From assembly GCA_018712135.1 (NCBI GenBank), contig DVHK01000109.1, forward strand, positions 1 through 53,328: a stretch of DNA of 53,328 nucleotides, given 5' to 3'. Each line of letters starts with the position of its first letter. Positions within the stretch are counted from its first letter, which is position 1. The notes beneath the pieces are model-generated. The model saw nothing but the letters and a program-made list of their open reading frames with translations, was not told the origin of the DNA and did not search any database. Made by a program: the position numbers and the translations under genes. Shown here piece by piece: positions 33,868 through 42,345 of the stretch. This DNA is from Candidatus Coproplasma avicola. Its GTDB lineage: Bacteria > Bacillota > Clostridia > Christensenellales > Borkfalkiaceae.

Positions 33868-34289
33868 ATGTTTATAAAAAAGTGGTATGTTATGGTTATA
33901 ATTATGCTGAATATATTGTATCAGACGGCGAGCGTGAGCTGCTATGTATGGATTTGACGGTTCCGTTGCCAAATAATCAGGAACCTGCACAAGGCATGAC
34001 AATAGGCAAAATATTTATCTTTTCATTTAATGAAATTGAATGTAAAAAGACAAATAAAGAAAAATCATATTTAATTATTAAAGATAAAAGTTCTCATTTT
34101 AAATATATTTTGCGGGGGCAGATAGTAGATACGGCAAAATCAATAGTAAAAGTATTTGGGTTTGAAATTAGTTTAGAGACTTGTTTCTCAAACGGCTTAC
34201 CTGAATTATATAGAAAGGGAGATTATATAACATTTGTAGCAGACAGGCTTGATTGCGGTATTGAAAAATATCTGTATTTGATTTTATAG
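33868..34289 (+). CDS. Small hypothetical protein in two frames joined at an A-AAA-AAG heptamer
   Basis: The start with a ribosome site (ATG 33868) gives only 29 residues (MFIKKWYVMV..., stop at 33957). From GTG 33882 the -1 frame stays open to 34289 and encodes a protein-like sequence, YNYAEYIVSDGERELLCMDL... to GDYITFVADRLDC. The two join exactly at A-AAA-AAG (33876-33882), read in the zero frame as in the dnaX slippery site. A -1 shift yields about 140 residues. Options are programmed frameshifting, a one-base homopolymer deletion (real or a sequencing error), or independent starts. The family is not recognised. Confidence 0.55.
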
Positions 34290-34377
34290 ATTAAAATTAA
34301 TTTTCATTATACTCCACGCAGTCGATGAAATATATTGTGTAATGAATTTATTGCAAACTTTTTAACGGTCATACGGT

Positions 34378-35034
34378 ATGAAAAAAATTACTGCTGAAAT
34401 TGCCGATAATTACGTTCGGTATGGCATTAAGTCGAAAAACTTTACAAGAAAAAAGTGCTTTTCTTTTGTGACTATTTTTATAGTTCTCGGGGCGTTCGCC
34501 ATACTGCTTTACAATAAAATTCCCATGATATGCGTCGCGTCGGCGTGTATCGCTCTCGATGTGGTCGTTTCGCTTATATGTTATTTAAAATGGAGCGCAA
34601 CCTCGTTGTTGGTGTTGCAAGCCGCGCATTTGCTGGCTTTTGCCGTAATAACCGATGCGATTTACTTTGCAATGTATCAGGCGGCGGGGCTGTTCGTCCT
34701 GCAAGATTTTATTGTGGCAATGTCGCTGCAAGCTGCGTTTGTTCTGCCGATATCGGCTTTTACGGTATTTCATGCCGCAACGTTCAAAGAAACGTTCAAT
34801 GAGAAGAAATCTTCTGCATTATATAAAATCTGTGGCGTTGTAGGAGGGACGGCATATGCCGTAACTTCTGTACTCTGCAAGATATTTCTAACTGACGTAT
34901 CTGCATCGGTTGTATTATCGATATTAAGTGTATTGATGAATATACTTGTATATCTGCTGATTTTTGTTATAGTGAATGTAATTTACAGAATATATCTTTT
35001 AAAAAAATTCAATTTGTCGTTCGATGTGCAATAA
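34378..35034 (+). CDS. Hypothetical polytopic membrane protein
   Basis: 218 residues with about six TM helices (starting at about 29, 48, 70, 95, 150 and 180) and a short cytoplasmic N-terminus. It has no recognised motif and no close family known to me. It is AT-rich relative to the core genes, with no clear ribosome site before ATG 34378; it may be co-transcribed with the preceding small gene (89-nt gap). A strong terminator follows. Confidence 0.72.
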   Translation: MKKITAEIADNYVRYGIKSKNFTRKKCFSFVTIFIVLGAFAILLYNKIPMICVASACIALDVVVSLICYLKWSATSLLVLQAAHLLAFAVITDAIYFAMYQAAGLFVLQDFIVAMSLQAAFVLPISAFTVFHAATFKETFNEKKSSALYKICGVVGGTAYAVTSVLCKIFLTDVSASVVLSILSVLMNILVYLLIFVIVNVIYRIYLLKKFNLSFDVQ

Positions 35035-35048
35035 TTGCCGACAGACTT

Positions 35049-35082
35049 GCCGCGGGGCGCGAACGCGCCACGCGGCTTTTAT
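35049..35082 (+). terminator. Strong terminator after the orphan membrane gene
   Basis: GCCGCG-g-GGCGCG (35049-35061) pairs with CGCGCC-a-CGCGGC (to 35076), then TTTT. It is followed directly by the short tandem repeat. Confidence 0.88.
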
Positions 35083-35201
35083 AAAGCACCAAAACTATAA
35101 AACGCAAAATTATAAAGCACAAAAATTATAAAACACCAAAATTATAAAGCACCAAAATTATAATGTGCCAAAATTATAAAACGCAAAATTATAGAGCCCG
35201 G
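35080..35201. repeat. Short tandem repeat, period 15-16 bp, about 7.5 units
   Basis: Units follow the pattern TATAAA(G/A)C(A/G)C-AAAAT: for example TATAAAGCACCAAAAC, TATAAAACGCAAAAT, TATAAAGCACAAAAAT, TATAATGTGCCAAAAT. The last unit is cut at TATAGAGCCCGG. There are no unique spacers, so it is not CRISPR. It lies between a terminator and the ecf promoter. Confidence 0.85.
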
Positions 35202-35271
35202 AATCCGGCGGGTGAAAAATCAACTGATGCAAAATTTTATTTTCATTTCACATTTTAACTTACGTAAATTG

Positions 35272-35300
35272 TTGTTAAAAGCGCGGTAATTTGCTATAAT
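35272..35300 (+). promoter_or_regulatory. Promoter of the ecf-truA operon
   Basis: TTGTTA (35272-35277), 17 nt, TATAAT (35295-35300), then AAAGGAA at 35317-35323 before ATG 35330. Confidence 0.7.
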
Positions 35301-35329
35301 TTTTTTGATTAAATATAAAGGAATATAAA

Positions 35330-37192
35330 ATGTCGCAACTTCAAACTGCGGAAAATACCCCGCCCCAAGAGGATTTTACCGCGCTTTCCTTCAACAACGT
35401 AAAATATTCGTATGCCGACAACCAGTCGCCCGCCGTCAACGGGGTGACTTTTTCGGTTAAAAAGGGTGAATTCGTTTCGGTTATCGGTCACAACGGCTCT
35501 GGCAAGTCCACGCTCGCCCGCCTCGCCTGCGGACTGCTCGAAGCCGACGAGGGCGAAATCAACGTCCTCGGGCTCGACCTTTCCGACCGCAAAAATATCT
35601 TTGAAGCCCGCCGCCACACGGGCATAGTCTTTCAGAATCCCGACAACCAGATGGTCGCCTCGATTGTAGAGGACGACATCGCTTTCGGGCCCGAAAACCT
35701 CGGCGTAGAGCGCGAGGAGATAGGCAGGCGCATAGAGTGGGCGCTCGATGCTGTCGGCATGACGCAGTTCCGCCATTCCACGCCCACAAGGCTTTCGGGC
35801 GGGCAAAAACAGCGCATAGCCGTCGCGGGCGTGCTGGCAATCCGCCCCGACATTCTCATCCTCGACGAATCTACCGCCATGCTCGACCCCCGCGGCAGGC
35901 GCGAGGTAATAGAAGTCGTCCGCCGCCTCAACAAAGAGGACGGCATGACAATTCTGCTCATAACCCATTTCATGGAGGAGGCGCTTTTAGCCGACCGCAC
36001 GATAGTCATGAACAGGGGCGAAATAGTAATGCAGGGCGAGCCGCAGAAAATTTTCGAAAACGGCGAAGCGCTGTTGACTTACAACCTCACTCTGCCCGAG
36101 ATAACGCAGATAGCCGACCGCCTTCGCAGCGGCGGAATAGATACTCCGCCCTGCCTGCATCCCGAAGAGCTCGCGCGCAGCATCGCGCAGTGCGCTTCGG
36201 ACAGGGGGCTTACAAGTTTAACCTCGCCCCGACTGTCCGCGGACAGCGGCGAAAAGCGCGGCGCGTGGGATATAGACATAAAAAATCTCATCTACACATA
36301 CTCTGCAAAATCGCCCTTCTCCGCCAGGGCGCTGGACGGCGTCAACCTGCACATAGGCGACGGCGAATTCTTCGGCATAATAGGTCACACGGGCAGCGGC
36401 AAATCGACGCTCATACAGCATTTGAACGCCCTCATAAAGCTGCCCCAGGCAAACAAAAAGTACAAGCCCAAAAAGCTCAAAAAGGGACAAACACCCCCGA
36501 CTATGCCCGAACTAACCGTGGGCGACTATAACCTCGCGGACAAAAAATGCAACTTTTTGTCCCTGCGCGCCGACGTGGGCATGGTGTTCCAGTACCCCGA
36601 ATATCAGCTCTTCGCCGAAAGCGTGTTCGAGGACGTCGCCTTCGGGCTAAAAAACTTCTTTAAAGACCTGTCGGAAGATGAGGTCAAGGAGCGCGTCAAT
36701 TCGGCGCTCGCCGCCGTCGGGCTCGACCCCGCAGAGGTGGGCGATAAGTCGCCCTTCGACCTCTCTGGCGGGCAGAAAAGGCGCGTCGCAATAGCGGGAG
36801 TAATAGTAACCCGCCCCAAAATTCTCGTCCTCGACGAGCCTGCTGCCGGGCTTGACCCGCTCGGCAAAAAGGAGATAATGGAGCTTTTGCACAAGCTCCA
36901 CGCCGAGTGGTGCCGCACGGTCATAATCGTCTCGCACGACATGGACGAAATCGCCTGCAACTGCACGCGCGCGTGCGTCGTCTCGGACGGCAAAATTTTC
37001 GACTGCGCCGCCCCGCACGAACTCTTCGCGCGCTACGACGAGCTTATATCCCTCGGTCTCGACGTGCCCCTCACGGCTAAAATTTGCCGCGAGCTTAAAA
37101 AATACTGCATCGACATAGACTGCGATTTCACGCCCGAAAGCTTCGCCGATGCCGTAATATGCCTGTTCGAAGGGGGTGAAAGCCGTGCTTAA
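35330..37192 (+). CDS. Energy-coupling factor ATPase, EcfA1 and EcfA2 fused in one chain
   Basis: 620 residues with two complete ABC ATPase domains. Domain 1 (about 18-255): Walker A GHNGSGKST at 53-61, signature LSGGQKQRIAVAG, Walker B ILILDEST. Domain 2 (about 308-560): Walker A GHTGSGKST near 352-360, signature LSGGQKRRVAIAG, Walker B ILVLDEPAAGLD. Most Firmicutes encode these as separate ecfA1 and ecfA2 genes; here a linker of about 50 residues joins them. With EcfT next door it powers vitamin-binding S components, none of which is encoded in the window. Confidence 0.95.
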   Translation: MSQLQTAENTPPQEDFTALSFNNVKYSYADNQSPAVNGVTFSVKKGEFVSVIGHNGSGKSTLARLACGLLEADEGEINVLGLDLSDRKNIFEARRHTGIVFQNPDNQMVASIVEDDIAFGPENLGVEREEIGRRIEWALDAVGMTQFRHSTPTRLSGGQKQRIAVAGVLAIRPDILILDESTAMLDPRGRREVIEVVRRLNKEDGMTILLITHFMEEALLADRTIVMNRGEIVMQGEPQKIFENGEALLTYNLTLPEITQIADRLRSGGIDTPPCLHPEELARSIAQCASDRGLTSLTSPRLSADSGEKRGAWDIDIKNLIYTYSAKSPFSARALDGVNLHIGDGEFFGIIGHTGSGKSTLIQHLNALIKLPQANKKYKPKKLKKGQTPPTMPELTVGDYNLADKKCNFLSLRADVGMVFQYPEYQLFAESVFEDVAFGLKNFFKDLSEDEVKERVNSALAAVGLDPAEVGDKSPFDLSGGQKRRVAIAGVIVTRPKILVLDEPAAGLDPLGKKEIMELLHKLHAEWCRTVIIVSHDMDEIACNCTRACVVSDGKIFDCAAPHELFARYDELISLGLDVPLTAKICRELKKYCIDIDCDFTPESFADAVICLFEGGESRA

Positions 37193-38030
37193 CGACGTAA
37201 CTTTCGGTCAGTACTATCCTGCGCAGTCTTTCGCGCACAAGCTCGACCCCCGCCTCAAACTTCTTTTTTTGATCGCATATATAGTTGCGCTCTTCGTGGC
37301 GCGCACCTTCTATGGGCTCGCCCTCTGCGCGGTGTTTATAATAGCCGCTACTTTCATTTCAAAGGTGCCGTTCGGTTCGGTTCTGCGCTCGGTAAAGGGT
37401 ATACTTTTTCTGCTCGTGTTCACCGCGCTGCTCAACCTGTTCATGCACAGCGGCGAACATCTGCTCGTCGAGTGGGGCATCATTCACATATACCTCGAAG
37501 GCGTGCTCTTCGCCCTGTTCTTAATGTTCAGGCTGATTTTCCTCGTGCTCGGTTCAGCGCTCTTAACGCTCACCACCACGCCTGTCAGCCTTACGGACGG
37601 TCTCGAAAGCCTGTTAAAGCCCTTGAAGTATATAAAATTCCCCGTCCACGCGCTGGCGCTCATAATGTCCATCGCGCTGCGCTTCATTCCCACCCTCATG
37701 GACGAAACCAACCGCATAATCGCGGCGCAGAAGGCGAGGGGGGCGGACTTCGAATCGGGCAGCCTCGTAAAGAGGGTCAAGGCGATAATTCCCATTCTCA
37801 TTCCCCTTTTGATAAGCGCTTTCCGCCGCGCGGAGGAACTGGGCGACGCTATGGACGCGCGCTGCTACACCAATTCCCCCAACCGCACGAAGTATAAAAA
37901 GCTGACCTTTACGTGGCGCGATCTCGTCGCTGCGCTCATCGGCGGCGCGCTCATCGCGGGCGTGGTGTTGTTCAACATATATGCCTACGACATATTCCCC
38001 GCGGCATATCCCTATGTGGTGATACTATGA
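37185..38030 (+). CDS. ecfT: ECF transporter transmembrane component EcfT
   Basis: 281 residues from GTG 37185, nine bases after AAGGGGG; the start at 37176 is too close to that site. The N-terminus LNDVTFGQYYPAQSFAHKLDPRLKLL matches EcfT. It has five or six TM helices and the two coupling-helix Ala-Arg-Gly motifs in AAQKARGADFESG and the region RRAEELGDAMDARCY. It overlaps both ecfA (8 bases) and truA (ATGA). Confidence 0.93.
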   Translation: MLNDVTFGQYYPAQSFAHKLDPRLKLLFLIAYIVALFVARTFYGLALCAVFIIAATFISKVPFGSVLRSVKGILFLLVFTALLNLFMHSGEHLLVEWGIIHIYLEGVLFALFLMFRLIFLVLGSALLTLTTTPVSLTDGLESLLKPLKYIKFPVHALALIMSIALRFIPTLMDETNRIIAAQKARGADFESGSLVKRVKAIIPILIPLLISAFRRAEELGDAMDARCYTNSPNRTKYKKLTFTWRDLVAALIGGALIAGVVLFNIYAYDIFPAAYPYVVIL

Positions 38031-38785
38031 GGTACGCTTTAAAAGTCGCATACGACGGCACGGATTTCTGCGGCTGGCAGGTTCAGCCCAACGGCTATTC
38101 CGTCCAGCAGGCGCTGTCCGACGCGGCAAAATCCGCCTTTGGCGAGGACGTAATTTTCACCGCGAGCGGTCGCACCGACAGCGGCGTTCACGCCCTCGGT
38201 CAGGTCTGCCACGCCGATATCCGCACGGATATCCCCCCGCAAAGGCTGGCGGACGCGCTCAACTGCCATCTCCCGCAGTCGGTTTCGGTTCTCGCTTCGG
38301 CGGCTGCGCCCGAAGGGTTCGACGCTAACCGCTCGGCAAAGAAAAAAACTTACGTATACAATCTCTATTTTGCACCCCGCCGCAACCCCTTAAAGGACAG
38401 GTATTCGCAGCATATAAGGGGGGCAACAGATATTTCTGCCCTCAATGCGGCGGCGCAGCTTTTTGTCGGAGAGCACGATTTCAAGGCGTACTGCGCTTCG
38501 CGCTCACAGGTTAAAACCACCGTCCGTACCGTCTTTTCCGCATATGCGGAGGAAAGGGGGGAGGATGTAAAAATCACCGTTTGCGGCGGCGGGTTTCTCT
38601 ACAATATGGTGCGCACCATGGCGGGAACCATGCTCGGCTGCGCCTCGGGCGCTCTCTCGCGCGACGACATAATAAATTCCCTGTCGACGGGCAGCCGCAA
38701 CCTTGTCGGCAAAACAATGCCCGCGCGCGGGCTTGTGCTGATGGATGTAGATTACGGCTTCGACCTCTTCGGGGAACATTTGTAA
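38027..38785 (+). CDS. truA: tRNA pseudouridine(38-40) synthase
   Basis: 252 residues from ATG 38027, overlapping the ecfT stop. Catalytic Asp51 lies in SGRTDSGVHALGQ; other motifs are YDGTDFCGWQVQ, KKTYVYNLYF, FKAYCASRSQVKTTVRTV and FLYNMVRTMAGTML. It isomerises uridines in the anticodon stem. An ecf-truA order is common in Firmicutes. The upstream in-frame extension (37913) lies within ecfT. Confidence 0.96.
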   Translation: MRYALKVAYDGTDFCGWQVQPNGYSVQQALSDAAKSAFGEDVIFTASGRTDSGVHALGQVCHADIRTDIPPQRLADALNCHLPQSVSVLASAAAPEGFDANRSAKKKTYVYNLYFAPRRNPLKDRYSQHIRGATDISALNAAAQLFVGEHDFKAYCASRSQVKTTVRTVFSAYAEERGEDVKITVCGGGFLYNMVRTMAGTMLGCASGALSRDDIINSLSTGSRNLVGKTMPARGLVLMDVDYGFDLFGEHL

Positions 38786-38956
38786 TTTTGTTGCAAAAGT
38801 CAAATATACACGCCTGTATAGTTTAATTAATCTTTATATTATGCTATGGACGGCGAAGATTGTCATAATTTTACATAATTTTCACAGAGTTGTTTCACGC
38901 TTTCTATAATTATTATTTAAAATAATAATGTTTAAAAAGGGATAAGAGAGCTTTAT

Positions 38957-39877
38957 ATGGAATTTTTTGAACTGTTGTATTATTCTTTGTCGTTTTACGA
39001 TATTTTCAGTCCAGCCAACAATTCGGATCCGTTCACGGTGCTTTGGGTGAGCATGATAGTTGCCGGCGTGCTGTTTGTCGCCGTCTATGTCTTGCAGGCA
39101 ATAGCGCTTTGGACTATTTCGGGCAGGGAGGGCTGCAAACACAGGTGGATGGCGTTCATCCCCTTTTTGAATACCTATTATATCGGCGTGCTGTCCGATA
39201 AAAACAGGTTTTACAACATGTCCTCCAAGGCGCTTTCGCTTGCGCTCGCAATCGTCGAATTGCTGCTCGTCGCAGGATATATAGTGTACTATGCGGTGGC
39301 GGGCATAATTTACGCGGGCGGACTTTATGAAATTCAGACGCAGACGGTTACCATTATGGGACAGACCCAGACGATAGCCGTCGGCTACGTCTCGTCGTCC
39401 CGCATAGCGGGCACTTGGTTCGCGTGGGTGTTCGACTATCTCGAAGGCTACGTTTTGGTGTGGATAAACCTCGCATATATATTGCTTAACGTGTTCGTCG
39501 TAATATCCTTTTTCCAGACTTACGCCTGCCGCAGATACGTGCTCATGTCGTTTGCATCCGTCCTGTTCCCCGTAAAGGGCGTGCTCATGTTTGCCGTGCG
39601 CAACAATAAGGGCATGAACTACCGCGACTATGTGCGCGGAGAACAGCGCAGAAGATACGAAATGTATCAGCAATACACAAGTCAGAACGGCGGTAACCCT
39701 TACGGCGGCTATAATCCTTACGGCAGTCGCCCCGGCACGTCTTCGGGCGATCCTTATCAGTCTCCCCGTTCCGGCGATTCCGCGCCCGATCCTTTCGACG
39801 GGCTGGGTTCATCGGGTAATTCGCAGGGGACGGCTTCGTCATCGGACGACGATCCCTTCGACGAGTTCAAAAAATAA
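38957..39877 (+). CDS. Polytopic membrane protein with Gly/Ser/Pro-rich acidic tail
   Basis: 306 residues. There are four or five TM helices (about 25-50, 92-118, 155-185 and 195-215) around a short cytosolic segment SGREGCKHRWMAFIPFLNTYYIG. After MNYRDYVRGEQRRRYEMYQQYTS the last 80 residues are low-complexity (NPYGGYNPYGS, SGDPYQSP), ending in acidic DDDPFDEFKK. I do not recognise the family. It is monocistronic between truA and a terminator, with a weak ribosome site (AAGAGAG). Confidence 0.8.
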   Translation: MEFFELLYYSLSFYDIFSPANNSDPFTVLWVSMIVAGVLFVAVYVLQAIALWTISGREGCKHRWMAFIPFLNTYYIGVLSDKNRFYNMSSKALSLALAIVELLLVAGYIVYYAVAGIIYAGGLYEIQTQTVTIMGQTQTIAVGYVSSSRIAGTWFAWVFDYLEGYVLVWINLAYILLNVFVVISFFQTYACRRYVLMSFASVLFPVKGVLMFAVRNNKGMNYRDYVRGEQRRRYEMYQQYTSQNGGNPYGGYNPYGSRPGTSSGDPYQSPRSGDSAPDPFDGLGSSGNSQGTASSSDDDPFDEFKK

Positions 39878-39891
39878 CTTCATCGCATACC

Positions 39892-39918
39892 AAACGGCGC
39901 AAAAATGCGCCGTTTTTT
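39892..39918 (+). terminator. Terminator after the membrane gene
   Basis: AAACGGCGC (39892-39900), loop AAAAAT, GCGCCG, then TTTTTT. Confidence 0.93.
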
Positions 39919-39919
39919 G

Positions 39920-39987
39920 TTGCTTTGCAACGTAAAATATGCTATAATCGGGTATAAGCTCAGGTTATACATAAGTCAGTATACCTG
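39920..39987 (+). promoter_or_regulatory. mnmE promoter and leader dyad
   Basis: TTGCTT (39920-39925), 17 nt, TATAAT (39943-39948), directly behind the previous terminator. CAGGTTATAC (39961-39970) and GTATACCTG (39979-39987) form a dyad with one bulge in the leader; function unknown. Confidence 0.6.
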
Positions 39988-40002
39988 TGCGCGGGTATAA
40001 TT

Positions 40003-41325
40003 ATGTCAGAAAATTGCATTGCGGCAATATCCACCGCCCCCGCAACGGGCGGCGTGGCTATAATAAGAATAAGCGGCAGCGGAGCGCTGTCGGTCGCGGA
40101 AAAAATATTCGTCCCCGTGCGCGCGGTGCGCGTCGCCGACTTCGCACCCAATTACATGTATCCGGGCAAAATTCTATGCCGCGGCTTTGCCGATTTCGGG
40201 CTGTGCGTATATTTCAAGGCGCCCCATTCGTTCACGGGCGAGGACGTCGTCGAACTGCACTGCCACGGCGGCGTGCAGATCGCCCGCGCCGTGCTCAAAG
40301 CGACCCTCGAAAACGGCGCGCGTATGGCTGAAAACGGCGAGTTCACCAAGCGCGCATTTCTCAACGGCAAACTTTCGCTCGCCTCCGCCGAGGGAATGGC
40401 GGACATGATAAACGCGTCCTCGCTCGCAGAGGTGCGCGCGGGGGCAATGCTCTACGCCGAAAAGCTGACAAATCAGGTCAAAAAACTGCAATCATCCCTC
40501 AAAGATATTTTAGCAGGCATCGCCGCCGACATCGACTATCCCGAAGAGGACGTCGCCGCCACCCGTCTGCCCGACGTGCGCGGGAGCATAAGCGATATAG
40601 ACGGGGCTGTCTGCCGCATGATAAATTCTTACGGCATAGGCAAAAAAATAAAAAACGGCGTAACGTGCGCGCTGTGCGGCGCGCCCAACGTCGGCAAATC
40701 CTCCCTTTTAAACGCCCTTTTGGGCTACGACAAGGCGATAGTTTCGCCCCGCGCGGGCACCACGCGCGACGCGGTGGAGGGAAGCATTGAAATAGACGGC
40801 ATAACGTATAACCTCGTCGATACCGCGGGCATACGCGAAAAGGCTGACGAAATCGAGGAGATAGGCATCTCGATAGCCAAAAAGGTAATGCAGTCGGCGG
40901 ACGTAATCGTCTACGTGTGCGAAGGCGCTTATGTGCCCCTCGAAGGTGTGGACGAGGACGACGAAAGGCTTATCAAAGTTTTCAATAAGTGCGACATATC
41001 CCCCGCCGCATCGCCTGAATTCGACGTGATGATTTCAGCCAGGACGGGCGAAAATATAGATAAATTGAAACAGCTCATGGCCAGGAAGGCGGTGGGAGGG
41101 GCGTCATCGGACGGTGCGTTCATAATCGAAGAGCGCCATCGCGAAGCCCTCGTCCGCGCAGATCAAAGTCTTAAAAGCGCGATAGCCGCCGTCGGCGTCT
41201 ATCCGCTCGACATAATTTCGCTCGACATTTCGGCGGCGTGGAGCGCCCTCGGCGAAATCACCGGCGAAACCGCCAACGAGCAGATAATAGATACCGTATT
41301 CAAAAAATTCTGCGTCGGCAAATGA
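40003..41325 (+). CDS. mnmE: tRNA modification GTPase
   Basis: 440 residues. The N-terminal folate-binding domain (IAAISTAPATGGVAIIRISG) is followed by a helical domain and an inserted G domain with G1 GAPNVGKSS (226-234), G3 DTAG, G4 NKCD and a G5 region, ending in the invariant FCVGK with its Cys. With MnmG it forms 5-carboxymethylaminomethyl on wobble uridines. No mnmG is seen nearby. Confidence 0.97.
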   Translation: MSENCIAAISTAPATGGVAIIRISGSGALSVAEKIFVPVRAVRVADFAPNYMYPGKILCRGFADFGLCVYFKAPHSFTGEDVVELHCHGGVQIARAVLKATLENGARMAENGEFTKRAFLNGKLSLASAEGMADMINASSLAEVRAGAMLYAEKLTNQVKKLQSSLKDILAGIAADIDYPEEDVAATRLPDVRGSISDIDGAVCRMINSYGIGKKIKNGVTCALCGAPNVGKSSLLNALLGYDKAIVSPRAGTTRDAVEGSIEIDGITYNLVDTAGIREKADEIEEIGISIAKKVMQSADVIVYVCEGAYVPLEGVDEDDERLIKVFNKCDISPAASPEFDVMISARTGENIDKLKQLMARKAVGGASSDGAFIIEERHREALVRADQSLKSAIAAVGVYPLDIISLDISAAWSALGEITGETANEQIIDTVFKKFCVGK

Positions 41326-41390
41326 GCGGCGCATAAAAGCTATGACAGGCAAAGTGCGCCATGCCTGCTTGCCCGCAAGGAGTTATTTTC

Positions 41391-42275
41391 ATGGTCAATA
41401 TCGAACTTTACAGGGTGTTCTATACCGTTGCAAAGTGCGGCAGCCTGACTAAGGCGGCGGACGAGCTGTTCATATCACAGCCCGCCGTGTCGCAGGCGAT
41501 AAAACAGCTCGAAAGTCAGCTCGGAACCTCCCTTTTCAACCGCACTCACAGGGGAATGGAACTGTCCGTTCAGGGCGGCAAGCTCATCTTCAAACAGGTG
41601 GAGGAGGCGCTCGCCCTGCTCGACGCGGCTGAAAATAAGCTTATAGAACTTAAAACCACGGCGTCCGGCACGATAAGGGTGGGCGCTACCGACTCGATTT
41701 TTTCATATATTCTTGCCGATAAAATTGTTGAGTTCAACGAAAAATATCCCGCCGTGCGCTTCGAGCTTATCACGGGCACCACGCCAGAAACGCTCATGCA
41801 GCTAAAAGAGAATAAGTGCGACATAGGTTTCATAAATCTTCCCGTAGAAGATAAAGACGTAAATTTTACGGGTACCGTATATCACTTGTCGGATATCTTT
41901 GTCGCTTCGTCAAAAAAATATGCTGCATTGCAGGACAGGCAGGTCAACCTCAAAGATTTGCAGGAATATCCCCTCCTGATGATAGAGGCAAACACAGTCG
42001 CCCGCCGCGCTTTCGCGTCGTTCACACAGTCGCTCGGCATAAACCTTTCGCCCGATATCGAGGTTGCAAACTGGGATTTAATGTTAAAATTCGCCCGCTG
42101 CGGCATGGGTATAGGCTGCCTGCCCCGCGAGTACGCAAAAAAAGAGCTTGAAAGCGGCGAGCTTTTTGAAGTCGACATCAATCCCCGTCTGCCCGTGCGC
42201 GGCGTGGGGATGGCTCTTCCCAAAAACGTGCCCGTGCCTTTTGCCCTCCGCGAATTCATAGGATTATTCAATTAA
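41391..42275 (+). CDS. LysR-family transcriptional regulator
   Basis: 294 residues from ATG 41391, with AAGGAG upstream; the extension to 41361 is not used. The N-terminal winged helix is YRVFYTVAKCGSLTKAADELFISQPAVSQAIKQLE, followed by a periplasmic-binding-like effector domain (about 90-294). The target is unknown. It is not divergent from any gene, and the convergent antiporter shares its terminator. Confidence 0.93.
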   Translation: MVNIELYRVFYTVAKCGSLTKAADELFISQPAVSQAIKQLESQLGTSLFNRTHRGMELSVQGGKLIFKQVEEALALLDAAENKLIELKTTASGTIRVGATDSIFSYILADKIVEFNEKYPAVRFELITGTTPETLMQLKENKCDIGFINLPVEDKDVNFTGTVYHLSDIFVASSKKYAALQDRQVNLKDLQEYPLLMIEANTVARRAFASFTQSLGINLSPDIEVANWDLMLKFARCGMGIGCLPREYAKKELESGELFEVDINPRLPVRGVGMALPKNVPVPFALREFIGLFN

Positions 42276-42294
42276 TTGATTTTTTCCAAATAAA

Positions 42295-42334
42295 AAACAC
42301 ATTCGCCGCACAATATGCTGCGGCGAATGTGTTT
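42295..42334. terminator. Bidirectional terminator between LysR and the antiporter
   Basis: AAACACATTCGCCGCA (42295-42310) pairs with TGCGGCGAATGTGTTT (42319-42334), a perfect 16-bp stem. Confidence 0.92.
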
Positions 42335-42345
42335 GTAAAAATGCT

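Noticed and set aside
35080-35201. CRISPR array
   Set aside because: Repeat units abut directly, are only 15-16 bp and there are no unique spacers or cas genes.
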